The notes beneath the pieces are model-generated. The model ran no database searches and was not told where the DNA came from. It worked only from the letters and a program-made list of their open reading frames with translations. The position numbers and the translations under genes were made by a program. A stretch of 64,000 nucleotides of DNA from Dromiciops gliroides (lineage: Eukaryota; Chordata; Mammalia; Microbiotheria; Microbiotheriidae), in assembly GCF_019393635.1 (NCBI RefSeq), contig NC_057861.1, positions 660,389,724-660,453,723 on the forward strand, read 5' to 3'. Shown here in pieces: positions 10,016 to 20,983 of the stretch. Position 1 is the first letter of the stretch; each line of letters starts with the position of its first letter.

Positions 10016-10689
10016 GAATAAGTTAAAAGATAGAAAATAGAGTAAATATCATGGGAAGGGAATAGGCTGGAGGGAAATAGTTATGATGATTGATTATAAT
10101 GGCAAAACGTATGGTACCTACTTTGCTAGGCTATTAGGAAGAAAATTCTCTGTCAAGTTTAAGGTACTACATAAAGGTTATGATGTACAGGATAGTATCA
10201 GAAAAATCTGGAAAGACTTTCATGAACTGAAGAAGAGTGAAATGTACTGTATGCAAAATAACAGCAATAGTGTAAGATGATCTGCTAGGAAGCATGTGGC
10301 TATTTTCAGCAAGGTAATGATCCAATATAACCCTGAAGGACATATGAAAATTGCAACTCATCTACAGAAAAAGAACTGATGGTATCTGAAAACAGATGGA
10401 AACACGTTTTAATTTTTTGTTTCCTCTTTGACAATTCCTTAATCTGAAGGTTTGGGTTTCTTTGACTGTTTTCTCTCACAACCTAGCTAATGTGGGAATG
10501 TTTTCCATGACTACTAATATATAACTTATTTTGAAATTCTTGAGTTCTTGTGGTGGGGGGAGGAAGGGAGGGAGGAAGAGAAGGTGGAACACAAAGTTTT
10601 AAAAAATTGATGTTAAAATTTGTTTTTACATATATTTTGGAAAATAAAATTCCATTCAAGAATAAAAAAAAGAAAAAAAGACTATTGAA

Positions 10690-11866
10690 CTAGTACAGCT
10701 CTATAGTTATTGGAACTTGGACTAGGATGTTGGCAACTAGATGGAAAGGAACTGTATCTGGCATAAGTAAATGACAGAGACTCTAACTTTGAATAGGTTA
10801 GCCATCTCAATGTTTCACTATTGGCTGATGTGTATTTGAAAAGCATTTGAGTGTAAAAGCTCTATCCCTTGTCAAGAAGGCCTTAAGCCATTTCCCCTGC
10901 TTTCTTTTTTCTAAACTGACAACTCATGTCATCACAGACTTCCTGGTTTTATAGTGTCGTTAATCTTTGCCTTGGGTGCCCATCTTTTCTGGAAGTTTCA
11001 AAGACCACAGAGAGAAGGCAAATACTAAAAAGGTTACTACTCCAAGACGGGGGGGGGGGGGGGGGGGGGAATGCAGCTGAGCTGCTGTTCAGTAATCCTT
11101 ATCTGAGCCAGAAATACTTTTATTGTTATCTAGTTGAAATGTTTAATTCCATTCTTTTTTTAAAAAAATCTAAACATAAAAAAAAAAAACAGTCCATTCT
11201 CTTGAATCAAGAAGGCTATTTCTACAGGAAGAAAATAGCTTGGATTGTACAGTACTGTCAGCAAGCATTTGTCTTCTGCACATTTTTGTTAAATTCATAA
11301 CTTTATTAAATGCCTGATCACTGTGTTTGGCACCTCAAAATCATAAAGAATCTTTGTACTTAATGTGCCCTAAATGTCAACAATGTCATGCAAGAACTAA
11401 GGCTATCAAAAGCATGAATGGAAATGGGTAGGAATTTATTACTGAAGAACCAGGAGATGGATGCCAACATTTTTTTTGGCGGGGAGGGGGGTGTTGCTTA
11501 AGAGTAGTATAAATGGTGAGAGCTAATCTGGCTTGGTGGTAGTTCCTTGAATAACAATATCCTCTACTAAGTGTGATTTTAAAAGGTTAGGGACTAATGT
11601 CAACAAAAAAATTAAGAGAATGGCCTTCCCCCACACTAAAATAAACCACTCATATTAAACTGCATTTAACAATCAGCTACAATTCTAGGAGTGGTTTTCA
11701 GGGATTGAATTTATTGTAATAAAAACAACAATGATGATGAAAGCAGGCAATAGGGATAAAATATCTTGAGGGGAAACATCTATTAGTAGATTGATGACTT
11801 TATAGGATGCTAAACTTGTAGATGACTCTTTAGGGGTCATTATTTCAGAATATTTGCCTAGTTTTT
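10690..11866. other. Unassigned stretch with a 21-G run
   Basis: No gene or repeat is recognised. It holds an uninterrupted G run at 11049-11069. The 124-codon plus ORF at 10926-11300 spans this run and has no recognisable motif; I treat it as chance. Confidence 0.5.
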
Positions 11867-11880
11867 TAAGGGAACCTTTT

Positions 11881-12813
11881 TTTTTCAACAAATAAATGTA
11901 TTTCATTATTTTCCAGTTACATATAAGGATAGTTTTCAACATTAATTTTCATAGGATTTTTAGTTCCAAATTTTTCTCCCACCCTTCCTTCCCTCCCTCC
12001 TTCCCAAGATGGAAAGCAGTATGATATGTTATATATGTACAATCACAATAAATATATTTCTGCATTAGTCATATTGTGAAAGAAGAATCAGAGCACAAGG
12101 GGAAAATCTCAGAAGGAAAAAACAATAGCCCCAAAGTAGAAACTGTGGTTCAATCTGCAGTCATATTCCACAGTTCTTTTTTCTGGATGTTGAGAACATT
12201 TTATATCATTAGCTCTTTGAAATTGTTTTGGATTATTGCACTGCTGAGAAGAGCCAAGTCTATCACATTGTTCATCATACAATGTTGCTGTTACTGTGTA
12301 AAATGTTATCCTTATTCTACTCCTCTCAATCAGCATCAGTTCATGTAAGTCCTTCCAGGTTTCTCTGACCTCCTCCTGCTCATTGTTTATTATAGCACAA
12401 TAGTATTACATTACATTCATATAGCACAAATTGTTTAGCCATTCCCCAATTGATGGGCATTCCCTTGATTTCCAATTCTTTGCCACCACAAATAGAGCTG
12501 CTGTAAATATTTTTGTACATGTGTGTCCTTTTCCCTCTTCTCTGGTCTCTTTGGGATACAGGCCTAGTAGTGGTACCACTGGGTCAAAAAGCATGAACAG
12601 TCCCATAGCCCTTTGGCAAAGTTCCAGATTGCTCTCCAGAATGGTTGGATCAGTTCACAGCTCCACCAACAATACATTAGGGTTCCAATTTTCCCAAAGC
12701 TTCTCCAACATTTATTATTTTCCCTTTTTGTCATCTTAGCCAATATGATAGGTGTAAGGTGGTACCTCAGAGTTGTTTTAATTTTGATTTCTTTGATCAA
12801 TAGTGATTTTTTT
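11881..12813 (-). mobile_element. L1 3' end, antisense, 3' part of a chimeric insertion
   Basis: Antisense L1 3' UTR ('ttccagttacatataaggatag...', 'gaaagaagaatcagagca') followed by the ORF2 end ('gtttagccattccccaattg', 'ccagaatggttggatcag', 'taggtgtaaggtggtacctc'). The small ORFs here on both strands are fragments of this L1. Confidence 0.88.
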
Positions 12814-12931
12814 ATGGCAGTCAGGGTTAAGTGACTTGCCTGGGATAGCACAGCTAGTAAGTGTCCATGGTTGGAATTGAACTCCTGATTTCAGGGCCAG
12901 TGCTCTATCTATTGAGCCACCTAGTTGCCCC
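12814..12931 (-). mobile_element. tRNA/CORE-SINE fused to the L1 segment
   Basis: Read on the minus strand it starts exactly at the SINE 5' end (GGGGCAACTAGGTGGCTCAA), passes box B (GAGTTCAATTCC) and the core (GCTATCCCAGGCAAGTCACT), and runs directly into L1 sequence. Its 5' end touches the target duplication, so SINE and L1 probably inserted as one molecule. Confidence 0.85.
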
Positions 12932-12957
12932 TAAGGGACCTTTTTGCCTATTATATC

Positions 12958-13464
12958 TGTAAAGCCTAAAATTCTAGCTGTGATGCTTAAAATCTAATGT
13001 GTGGTCACCTGAGCTGACCCCAGTGTGTGGGAGAAACTAGCTAAGATTTACTGATCAATTCAGCAAGAGTTTAGGTTTTAAAGTGTATTAGAAATTAGTG
13101 AAGAGAAAAAGATTGAGAACAGATTTCTTAGCTTAGATCTATTTGGGATAGCCAGAGACAAAACCTTGCCTTTCCCTAACAGTCCACGTGAAGTTCTCTG
13201 CCACCACAAGTCAGTTCTGGATGAAAAGAGAGTGCTTCTCAGCAGCTTCTCCCAGAAGCCCTCTGTGAAACAAGAAGCAGGGCCATCCACACATGCAGCT
13301 ACAAGCTAATTGGCTGGTAGTTTTGATCGACACGACTAAAGGCGGTTCTATAGACATAACTTCCAATGCTACATCACATGTGGATGCCAAGTCACATGCT
13401 TTCTCCTCAGGGCGAAGCTCTGATTCTCACATATCATAGACCTATCTCCAGCTAAGGTCTACCA
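12958..13464 (-). mobile_element. Solo LTR with 4-bp target duplication
   Basis: On the plus strand it begins TGTAAAGCCTAAAATTCTAGC and ends GGTCTACCA. It is flanked by TATC at 12954-12957 and 13465-13468. Its left end is homologous to the LTR at 42616-42990 (TAAAATTCTAGCT, then ATCTAATGNGTGGTCACC), whose polyadenylation signal sets the minus orientation. The 70-codon minus ORF inside is not retroviral coding sequence. Confidence 0.75.
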
Positions 13465-13468
13465 TATC

Positions 13469-14622
13469 ATTGCCTTTGCAGCTTTCTAACACTTGAAAAT
13501 ATTACATCTTCACAGTTTCCCTTGATTGACTAGAAAAAAGTACTGACTTCTGAAGCTGCCTTAATCCTACTTAGACATGGCAATCCCATGGCTTATACTC
13601 CCTTCAATTATAATTAGAGTCACACTATTATCCCAGAACTAATGGATTACTCCTAGAGTCATAACTAGACAGAGACAGCTGTTCCAAAATTTAGAAGTTG
13701 CTGATTATAGGCAGGAACAACTAATTTTAGCACCTAGTTAATAAGAATAATTCATTATAATAGGAAGCTAGCAGATGGTAAGCTTCCTCTCCTTATACCC
13801 ATACTCCAGAAGAGACCTTTCATTTACTAGCAACCTTACAGTGTTCCAGAGTCTATTGGTCCACAGTGATTGCTGCCCAAGGTCCTAATCTTTTCACAAG
13901 TCAGAGTGCTGAATTTTCCCACAGGGCCTAAATTCGGAGTTCTGAAGTTTCTCCACAATGTCTCTCCTATTCCAACTAAATTTGTTTGAAAGTTAATTTG
14001 TAGACACCTTAATGCTTGTCCCAGTTGTCAAAATTGCAAGTTACACATATGCTCAGCTCCAATTTCAAGACATTATAGTATATAGTTAATGAGGCTTATT
14101 AAATGGAATAACAATTATTGGACCAAGTATCCCAACTTTTGGTCAGAACAGCGTTGTTCTCATGGCTGAATTCGGCCAAAGCATATGGCAAAATAGTTAT
14201 CCCTGCAAAGAAAACATTACAAAATAAGTAATCAATAGAACTATCAAAATAAAATAAACTATAAGACTTATTATGTATCAATGCTCTCATATATATGCAT
14301 ATATAACAATATTCATATAATATATAACACATACACACTATATATATGTATGTGTATATGTGCATATATGAAATAATATATATTCTAAACAAAGCCCTAA
14401 AATCAGTGTAACTAGGGCCTCATCTTAAGAAAACAATGCTAATTCAAATATAACTTTTAATTACATAAGGCTTAGGGAAAAAGGCCAACTCAATTAATCC
14501 CCACCAGGGCTTGATGTAAAGAACCCAAGATGAGGGTTATTGGCTATGAGCTCATCTGAATAGAAAGAAACCCTAAGAAACTCTAAAGTCTTGAAAAAGG
14601 ATTAGTGACACTCTTCCCTGAT
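13469..14622. other. Unassigned stretch
   Basis: No gene or repeat family is recognised. A TA/CA-rich microsatellite lies at about 14288-14390, and the 97-codon minus ORF over it is low complexity. Confidence 0.5.
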
Positions 14623-14640
14623 AAATCTTTAATAGTTTTG

Positions 14641-14792
14641 TTTTTGTTTTGTTTTTGCAGGGCAGTGAGGGTTAAATGACTTGCCCAGGATCACACAGCT
14701 AGTACGTATCGAGTGTCTGAGGCTGGATTTGAACTCAGGTCCTCCTGAATCCAGGACCCGTGCTTTATCCACAGCACCACCTAGCTGCCCCC
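14641..14792 (-). mobile_element. tRNA/CORE-SINE with long target duplication
   Basis: A full antisense SINE ending CCACCTAGCTGCCCCC. Flanks AAATCTTTAATAGTTTTG (14623-14640) and AAGTCTTTAATAGTTTTG (14793-14810) match at 17 of 18 positions. An A-rich tail (T-run with G interruptions) follows the left copy. Confidence 0.93.
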
Positions 14793-14889
14793 AAGTCTTT
14801 AATAGTTTTGCAGAAGGTAGATCTATAATTTGCTGTGCTATAGGGTATACTTAATTATATACATTACACTAATACTTCATGTGATCTAA

Positions 14890-15065
14890 TAGAAAAACAA
14901 TAAGGCAAAGGGTCAAAAGATCCCATTTCTGTGACTGACTAGCTGTGTAGCCTTGGATAACTTTCTTCACTCAGCTGAGCCTCAGTTTGTTTTCCTCAAC
15001 TATAAAGTGAAAGGATTGGACTTAGATAATCTTTAATATTCCTTCTTTCTTGAAGATTCTCTGGT
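14890..15065 (+). repeat. MIR-type SINE relic
   Basis: Diverged MIR order: 'gactagctgtgtagccttgg', 'tgagcctcagtttgttttcc', 'tataaagtgaaaggattgga'. Confidence 0.65.
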
Positions 15066-15847
15066 ATACATATTAGCCTTGTCTCCCCACCTCCAGTCTA
15101 TATTTCCTTCTACATTGGACACATAAGAAATGTGCAAAAAAGACGTATGGATTAATCCATTTAAAAGGTATCACACTTTGCCTTCAGCATTCCCAGCCCT
15201 ATACTACATAGTTTAGGGTATCCACAGGCTCTTTTGAGAATGCTCAATTGACTTACCTTGGAACTGACTGCATCTCCAAACACAGTGGGTTGAATAGTCT
15301 CCTTTGATTGGCTGCTTGCATTTTAAAAACTGGTGAGACAGGCTCCTGCAGTTTTTCTGACATCTTTTCCGTTGCTTTCTTTTCTATAACTCCTAGCTGC
15401 TGGGCCCAATATTGACTCCACTAACTAAAATTTGAGAGGGAATGGACTTTTCTTTCCTTGCTTATCTCTCTTTTCCCTCTGTTCTGAGAAATGGGCTTGG
15501 GGGTATTTGTTTTTGTCCAGTGTTGTTTGTCCTAAGTTTCAGTTGCTGGAACCAGGAGTTCAAGCTATGGCAACCTTAAAGCCAGAGTTGCAGTATAAAA
15601 ACCCTGAGAAGCCAGGATGCCTGAGTTTATGCCCTCTAATATAAATATTCCTTTGCCAATATTCCACGAGTAAATAGCTAAATATCTTATTTGGGAAAGA
15701 TGGTAATTCTCCAAATAACTGAGTACCCTTTATGAAATTCTTCAACTGCTCTACAGGCAGGATTTGGAATCTGTGGATTTCCTTAGAGCATGATGTTATT
15801 CCAAAGAAAAGGGGTTGGGGGAAAGATATACACCTTGGGTCAGCAAT
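15066..15847. other. Unassigned stretch
   Basis: No gene or repeat family is recognised. The 70-codon plus ORF at 15432-15644 has no known motif. Confidence 0.45.
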
Positions 15848-15861
15848 CTCTAGTGTCTTTT

Positions 15862-16004
15862 TTTTTTTTTGTGAGGCAATTGGGGTTAAGTGACTTGCCC
15901 AGGGTCACATAGCTAGTAAGTGTTAAGTGTCTGAGGCCGGATTTGAACTCAGGTCCTCCTGACTCCAAGGCTGGAGATCTATCCACTGGGCCACCTAGCT
16001 GCCC
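15862..16004 (-). mobile_element. tRNA/CORE-SINE with target duplication
   Basis: Antisense SINE with T-run tail. Flanks CTCTAGTGTCTTTT (15848-15861) and CTCTGGTGTCTTTT (16005-16018) differ at one base. Confidence 0.93.
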
Positions 16005-16529
16005 CTCTGGTGTCTTTTGAAGACACTAAGCTAGCTTGGGCATGAAGGGAAAAAATCTGACTGACTTCCCAGTGTTCTGAGTCTGGCTTTGTTATACATC
16101 TTCTTAGCTCCTCACTCATTTATTATCAGAAAGACAGTTACTTCAATCACTCTCTGAGGGAGTATAAAAGGGAATAGTGGAACATCATCAACCCCATTTC
16201 AGACAAATTCACACAAGTTTCTAAGCACCTTTCAGAGTTACTTAAGAACTTGAAGTCATTGGTTGTTACTGATGCTCAAGCGAATCATAAACTAAGCAAA
16301 ATCAGGAAGAAACACAAAGCATTCTTGCATATTACTAAGGAGTAAGCAGGCTATGCATAATGTTGCTTTTTAGCAAGATGCATGGCCTTAGTTCTATCAG
16401 AGCTGCTCATGGACTCCATCTGTAAAATATGAATAGTCAAAGTACACGGGCATTTTTATACTTCCCATAATTATTTTTAAAAAGCCTTATTGTTAAGAGG
16501 CCAAATTGCTCAATAGGATTAAAAAAAAA

Positions 16530-16770
16530 TAGAGGCCTGAGATCCCCATTCTGCTTTCAATTTTATTGCTGACTATGGCCCCTTAGGCAAATCCATTAGC
16601 CTTCCTAAGGCTCTGTTTCTTTATCTGCAAAATGAGTTTGCCAATGATGTCTTGTTCCCTGGATTGGATGGGAGGAATAGCAAAGCTATATCTGGAAAAC
16701 ATTTGTTCACTTATTGGATGTGTAAATGGCCTCTAAAGAGCTTTGCAAATATGAGGTGATACCAAAATAT
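16530..16770 (+). repeat. MIR-type SINE relic
   Basis: Diverged MIR core and tail: 'tgactatggccccttaggcaa', 'ggctctgtttctttatctgc', and finally 'aaagagctttgcaaatatga'. Confidence 0.6.
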
Positions 16771-17735
16771 GGAATCTTATTTGAATTGATGTGTTTTAAA
16801 CAATATCCCTTTGCTCTTTCTCAAGATTTCTAAAGTTATTTTTGTATCAGGGTTGTTTTTTTTTTTTCAGTTGTTCTTTCAGCATCATGTTGCTATTTTT
16901 TTTTTTGCTATTCTTTCTTTCAGCAACCTTTAAGATATCCTAAATCTAATGACAATCTATATTAAAGTTGAAAGACCTATGGAATCCTTCTCATTTTGAG
17001 TCCTAGACATTCCTCATGTCAGGAATTCTTAGAGGCTGATATTATTAAAACCATATTATCAAACATGCTGGCTGGTGAAAAGAGCAATATTTTGAAATCA
17101 TAGGCTGTATATTTGGGCCATGGAAAAGAACCTTCTATTGTATAGAAATGGAAAGGTGAAATTGGAGAAAGATTATTTTAAGGTCTATTACACTGTCAAT
17201 TCTAGAGCAGGAGAGTAAATAATTGTGGCATGTCCTAAACAAAAAAATAAACAGAGAAAAGAAAAAGTAGAAAGGAAGACCAATGAAGTTTTGAACATTA
17301 TTCTTCCCATGAAAAGAAATTCATCATTCTAGAATTCAAAGGAACTCTAGAAATTCAGAGTAAAGAATGACTCTCTAATGGTAGATTATAAATAAATGAT
17401 GCAGTAGGTGCGACAATTATTTGAGTGAAGGCTTTTCAGTTTCTGAAGTCACATCTTGTGGGCAGTGGTCATCTCTGTTTTCTCATAAGAATAGTTGGGT
17501 AGCATTAGGTGCGCAGTGGATAAGTGGATAAGAGGTTCATAAACCATGTCACGTGTTTACTTCCTTCCCTCTGCATATCTTATTATTGTTGTTTATTTGT
17601 GGAGTGTTAACAATGTTCTATTAATGTTTAGAAGACCCATAATTCATATTCTTAGGCTTACTAGTCTACTTATGATGTATTCAACAAAGAAAAGTGCCTT
17701 GAATTCCATTTTTGGAAAGTAAATATTGCTCTGGG
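16771..17735. other. Unassigned stretch
   Basis: No gene or repeat is recognised. T-runs occur near 16855-16910. Confidence 0.45.
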
Positions 17736-17739
17736 TGAA

Positions 17740-17935
17740 CATGTCTGTGGATGTGGGCCAGGCTTGGAGTCAGGAATTCCTGGGTGCTCTTTTCTCTGAC
17801 TCATACTAGCTGTGTGACCATGGGCAAATCACTTAATAACTTAGTGCTCCAGGCAACTGATTTTAAATTATAGATGGCTTAAAGACCTACATAGGTGAAA
17901 AGAGGTTTCCATGCCACGGGTTCCCTACAACAAAG
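17740..17935 (+). repeat. MIR-like SINE relic, marsupial tail variant
   Basis: 'tagctgtgtgaccatgggcaa', 'tagtgctccaggcaactgat', then a tail ending 'tccctacaacaaagaaatc'. The tail type is shared with copies at 25329, 32755 and 33745. Confidence 0.6.
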
Positions 17936-18114
17936 AAATCTCAAGACTAAATCAACACCCCCTCCAACAGAGTCATTTAAATATATAAATTTATAATATG
18001 TAGTAATAAAAGTCATGCTTTGATTTTTGCAGTACAATTTACAGAATTATTTTATGTTGTGAGGACAACCTAGTGAAGTAGCTACAACTATAAGAATCAG
18101 TATCCTTTCAAATT

Positions 18115-18215
18115 TAAAAACAGATGCTTAGAGCAGAATAACACAGTACCCATTGTCACACAGATAGCAAGGGTTGGCAGTGGAACTACCATCCAATTGT
18201 CTACTGATTCCTAGT
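18115..18215 (-). repeat. MIR fragment, antisense
   Basis: 'cccattgtcacacagatagcaagggttggcagtgg' reads as antisense MIR core. Confidence 0.5.
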
Positions 18216-18284
18216 AGAACACTTTCCAGCAATTTATAAGCCAGGAATTTATAAGCCAAATTTTCCAGGAATCTCAATTTGATG

Positions 18285-18960
18285 CAATTTAGTCAATGAG
18301 CATTTATTAGTAATACTACATTCCCAAGTGTTGGGCTGAGCACTAGGGTTACAAAGAAAGGCAAAAGATAGTCCCTTTTCTGAAGGAGCTTGGTATAATG
18401 GGGGAGATGACATGCAACCAACAAGGAGCAAAAAGATGTGTACAAGATAAATAGGAGATAATCTCAGAAAGAAGTTGCTAAAATTAAGGACCAGGAAAGG
18501 CTTCTTATGGAAAGTGGAATCTTTAGTGAGTCTTAAAGGAAACCAAGGAAACCAGGAGGGAGAGTATTCCAGGCAAAGAGACAGCCAGTGAAAATCTAAG
18601 GAGTCAGGAGATGGACAGCAGGGAAACCAGCATCACTGGATCAAAGAGTAACTGGAAGGAAGTAAAGTGTAAAAAGACTGAAAAAGTAGGAAGGGATCAG
18701 GTTACGAATGCCAAACAAAGGATATTCTATTTGATCCTGGAGGTGATAGGAAGCCACTGGAGATTAAAGAATCTGGAAGTGATGTGGTCAAACCTGATTT
18801 TTAGGAAGATCAGTTTGACAGCTGAGTGGAGGATGGATTAAAGTGGGGAAAAATTTGTTGAAGGGAGACTGATCCTTAAGGGTTAAGGAAGGCTATTGCA
18901 ATAGATCAAGAATGAGGTAATGAAGGCCTGCATCAAGATTTCAGAAAAGACACTTAGATA
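18285..18960 (+). repeat. Ancient interspersed repeat, longest copy in the window
   Basis: Best-preserved member of the family seen at 825-1160: 'gggctgagcactagggttac', 'tattccaggcaaagagacag', 'gataggaagccactggagat', 'aagtgatgtggtcaaacctg', 'ggctattgcaatagatcaag'. The 76-codon ORF at 18611-18841 lies within it and is not a gene. Family name uncertain. Confidence 0.6.
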
Positions 18961-19935
18961 AATAGTCCTTTTAAGATCTATTAAGTTAGGACACAAATAT
19001 GGTGTTGATACCTACATTAGACAAAGCAAAAAAAGATAAATAAAACTATAGGCCAATTTAATGGATATTGATGCAAACATTCTAAATAAAATAACAGCAA
19101 GGAGATTACAACAATATAACACAAAGATAATTTATTATAGAGAGGTGGGATTGGTATTAAGAAAACTATCAGCATAATTGACCATATGAGTAACAAAAAT
19201 AACAAAAAAATGAATATCATCTAATTCTATCAATAGATGCTGACAAAGCCTTTAACAAAACACAACACCCATTCCTATTTAAAATACTAGAAAGCATAGG
19301 AATAAATGAAACCTTTCTTACAATGGTAAGTAGTATCTCTCTAAAACCAAAAGAAAATATTATAATGGGGATAAAATTGAAGCCTTCTGACTAAGATCAG
19401 AAGTAAAGCAATGCTGTCCATTATCACTGCTATTATTCAATATACTAGAAATACTAGTTATAGCAATAAGATAAGAAGAAATTAAAAGGATAAAAATAAG
19501 CAATAAGAAAACAAAACCATCACTTTTTGCAGATGATATAATTGCATGCTTAGAGAACCCTAGAGAATCAACTAAAAAAGAAAAAAATATATATTTGAAA
19601 AAATAACAACTTTAACAAAGTAGTAATTTATAACATAAACTCACATAAATCATTGGCATTTCTATATGCTACCAACAAATCTCAGCACCAAGAGGTAGAA
19701 AGAGAAATTCCATTTAAAATAAGAATGGATAATATAAAATACTTGGAACTCTGCCTACCAAGAAAAGTCCAAGAATTATATGAACACAATAACAAAACAC
19801 CTTTCACACAAATAAAAACAGGTCTAAATAATTGGAGAAATATTAGTTGTTCATGGGTAGGCTGAGCCAATATTGTAAAAATGACAATCCTACATAAGTT
19901 AATTCACTTATTTAGTACCATACTAATCAAACTAT

Positions 19936-20279
19936 GGAAGATGTTTTTTTTAATTATAAAGGTATTTTATTATTTTCCAGTTATATGTAGAGATAGTTTT
20001 CAACATTTGTTTTTATAAGATTTCTAGTTTCAATTTTTTCTCCCTCCCTCCCCCCCCCAAGACAGCAAGAAATATGATATAGGTTATATATGTACAGTCA
20101 CATTAAATATATTTCTGCATTAGTCTTGCTGTGAAAGAAGAATCAGAGCAAAAAGGAAAAACCTCAAAAAAAGAAAAACAACAGCACCAAAACCAAAAGA
20201 AATAGTATGCTTGAATCTGCATCCATATTCCACAGTTCTTTTTTTTTCCCCTTGATTTGGAGAGCATTTTCCATCATGA
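19936..20279 (-). mobile_element. Younger L1 3' end nested antisense in L1 ORF2
   Basis: Sequence from the T-run to 'ggagagcattttccatcatga' matches the antisense L1 tail at 11881-12220 ('ttttccagttatatgtagag', 'gctgtgaaagaagaatcaga'). It interrupts the ORF2 of the surrounding L1. Confidence 0.8.
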
Positions 20280-20810
20280 TTCCCCAAAGAATTATTTTAT
20301 AGAGTTAGACAAGTTATAACAAAATTCATCCAGAAGAACAAAAATTCAGTGGTAGATCAGTAGAATGGATCAGGTATACAATACACAGTAGTAAATGACC
20401 ATAGTAACCCAATGTTTGATGAACTTTTGGGGTAACAACTACCATTTGACAAAATTTGCTTGGAAAACCAGAAAGTTTGGCAGAGACTAAGCATAAACCA
20501 ATATTGCACACTACATACTAAGATAAGGTCAAAATGGATAAACGATTAAGACATAAAGGGTGATATCATAAATAAAATATGACAGTTTAGAACAATTTAA
20601 CTGTTGAATCTATAGGTAAGGGAAAAGTTTGTAATCAAACAAGAGATAGAGAGGATCACAGGAAGTAAAACATAATTTTGATTGTATGAAATTAAAAAGC
20701 TTTTGTACAAACAAAACCAAGAAGCCAACATTAGAAGGAAAATAGGAAACTGGGGGAAATTGTTTAGAATGATTCTCTGATGAAGACCTCATTCTCAAAT
20801 ATATAGGGAA

Positions 20811-20983
20811 GTGGGACAGCTAGGTGATGCAGTGGATAAAGTATTGGCCCTGGATTCAGGAGGACCTGAGTTCAATTCTGGCCTCAGACACTTGATACTT
20901 ACTATCTGTGTGACCCTGGGCAAGTCACTTAACATTCATTGTCCCACAAAAATAAATAAATAAATAAATAAATAAATAAAATT
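20811..20983 (+). mobile_element. tRNA/CORE-SINE nested in L1, with (AAAT)n tail
   Basis: Complete head and core ('gacagctaggtgatgcagtgg', 'aggaggacctgagttcaatt', 'gtgaccctgggcaagtcact') followed by an (AAAT)n microsatellite grown from the A-tail. Confidence 0.9.

Larger units (their letters stand above)
7494..10677 (+). mobile_element. L1-derived element with 5' UTR and ORF1 but no ORF2 (HAL1-like)
   Basis: The element starts with an L1 5'-UTR signature (GGGGGCAGAGCCAAGATGG) and carries a decayed L1 ORF1 (8258-9121). About 950 bp of purine-rich, partly tandem sequence follows. It ends with an L1 3' UTR ('agactttcatgaactga...agtgaaatgtactgta', 'aacagcaatagtgtaagatgat', 'cagaaaaagaactgatgg') and an A-rich tail after AATAAAA. 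At 3.2 kb and bounded by an exact 12-bp duplication, it looks complete apart from ORF2 (about 3.7 kb in L1). Mammalian HAL1 elements have this plan. An antisense SINE lies inside at 9308-9411. Post-insertion deletion of ORF2 from an ordinary L1 is the alternative. Confidence 0.8.
7482..10689 (+). repeat. 12-bp target-site duplication of the HAL1-like element
   Basis: AAGACTATTGAA at 7482-7493 recurs exactly at 10678-10689, directly after the A-rich tail. This fixes the two ends of the element. Confidence 0.9.
11867..12945 (-). repeat. Target-site duplication of the SINE-L1 chimera
   Basis: TAAGGGAACCTTTT (11867-11880) recurs as TAAGGGACCTTTTT (12932-12945). The left copy runs into the antisense tail of the L1 segment; the right copy directly abuts the SINE head. 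Confidence 0.75.

Noticed and set aside
10926..11300. 124-codon plus-strand ORF
   Set aside because: It spans a 21-G homopolymer (a Gly run) and A-runs, with no motif; chance reading.
14641..14792. tRNA genes at the SINE heads (this and similar copies)
   Set aside because: Only box A/B-like promoter parts are tRNA-like; no cloverleaf or anticodon stem is kept, and each is followed by SINE core sequence and target duplications.
18611..18841. 76-codon plus-strand ORF
   Set aside because: Lies entirely within an ancient dispersed repeat that recurs elsewhere in the window.
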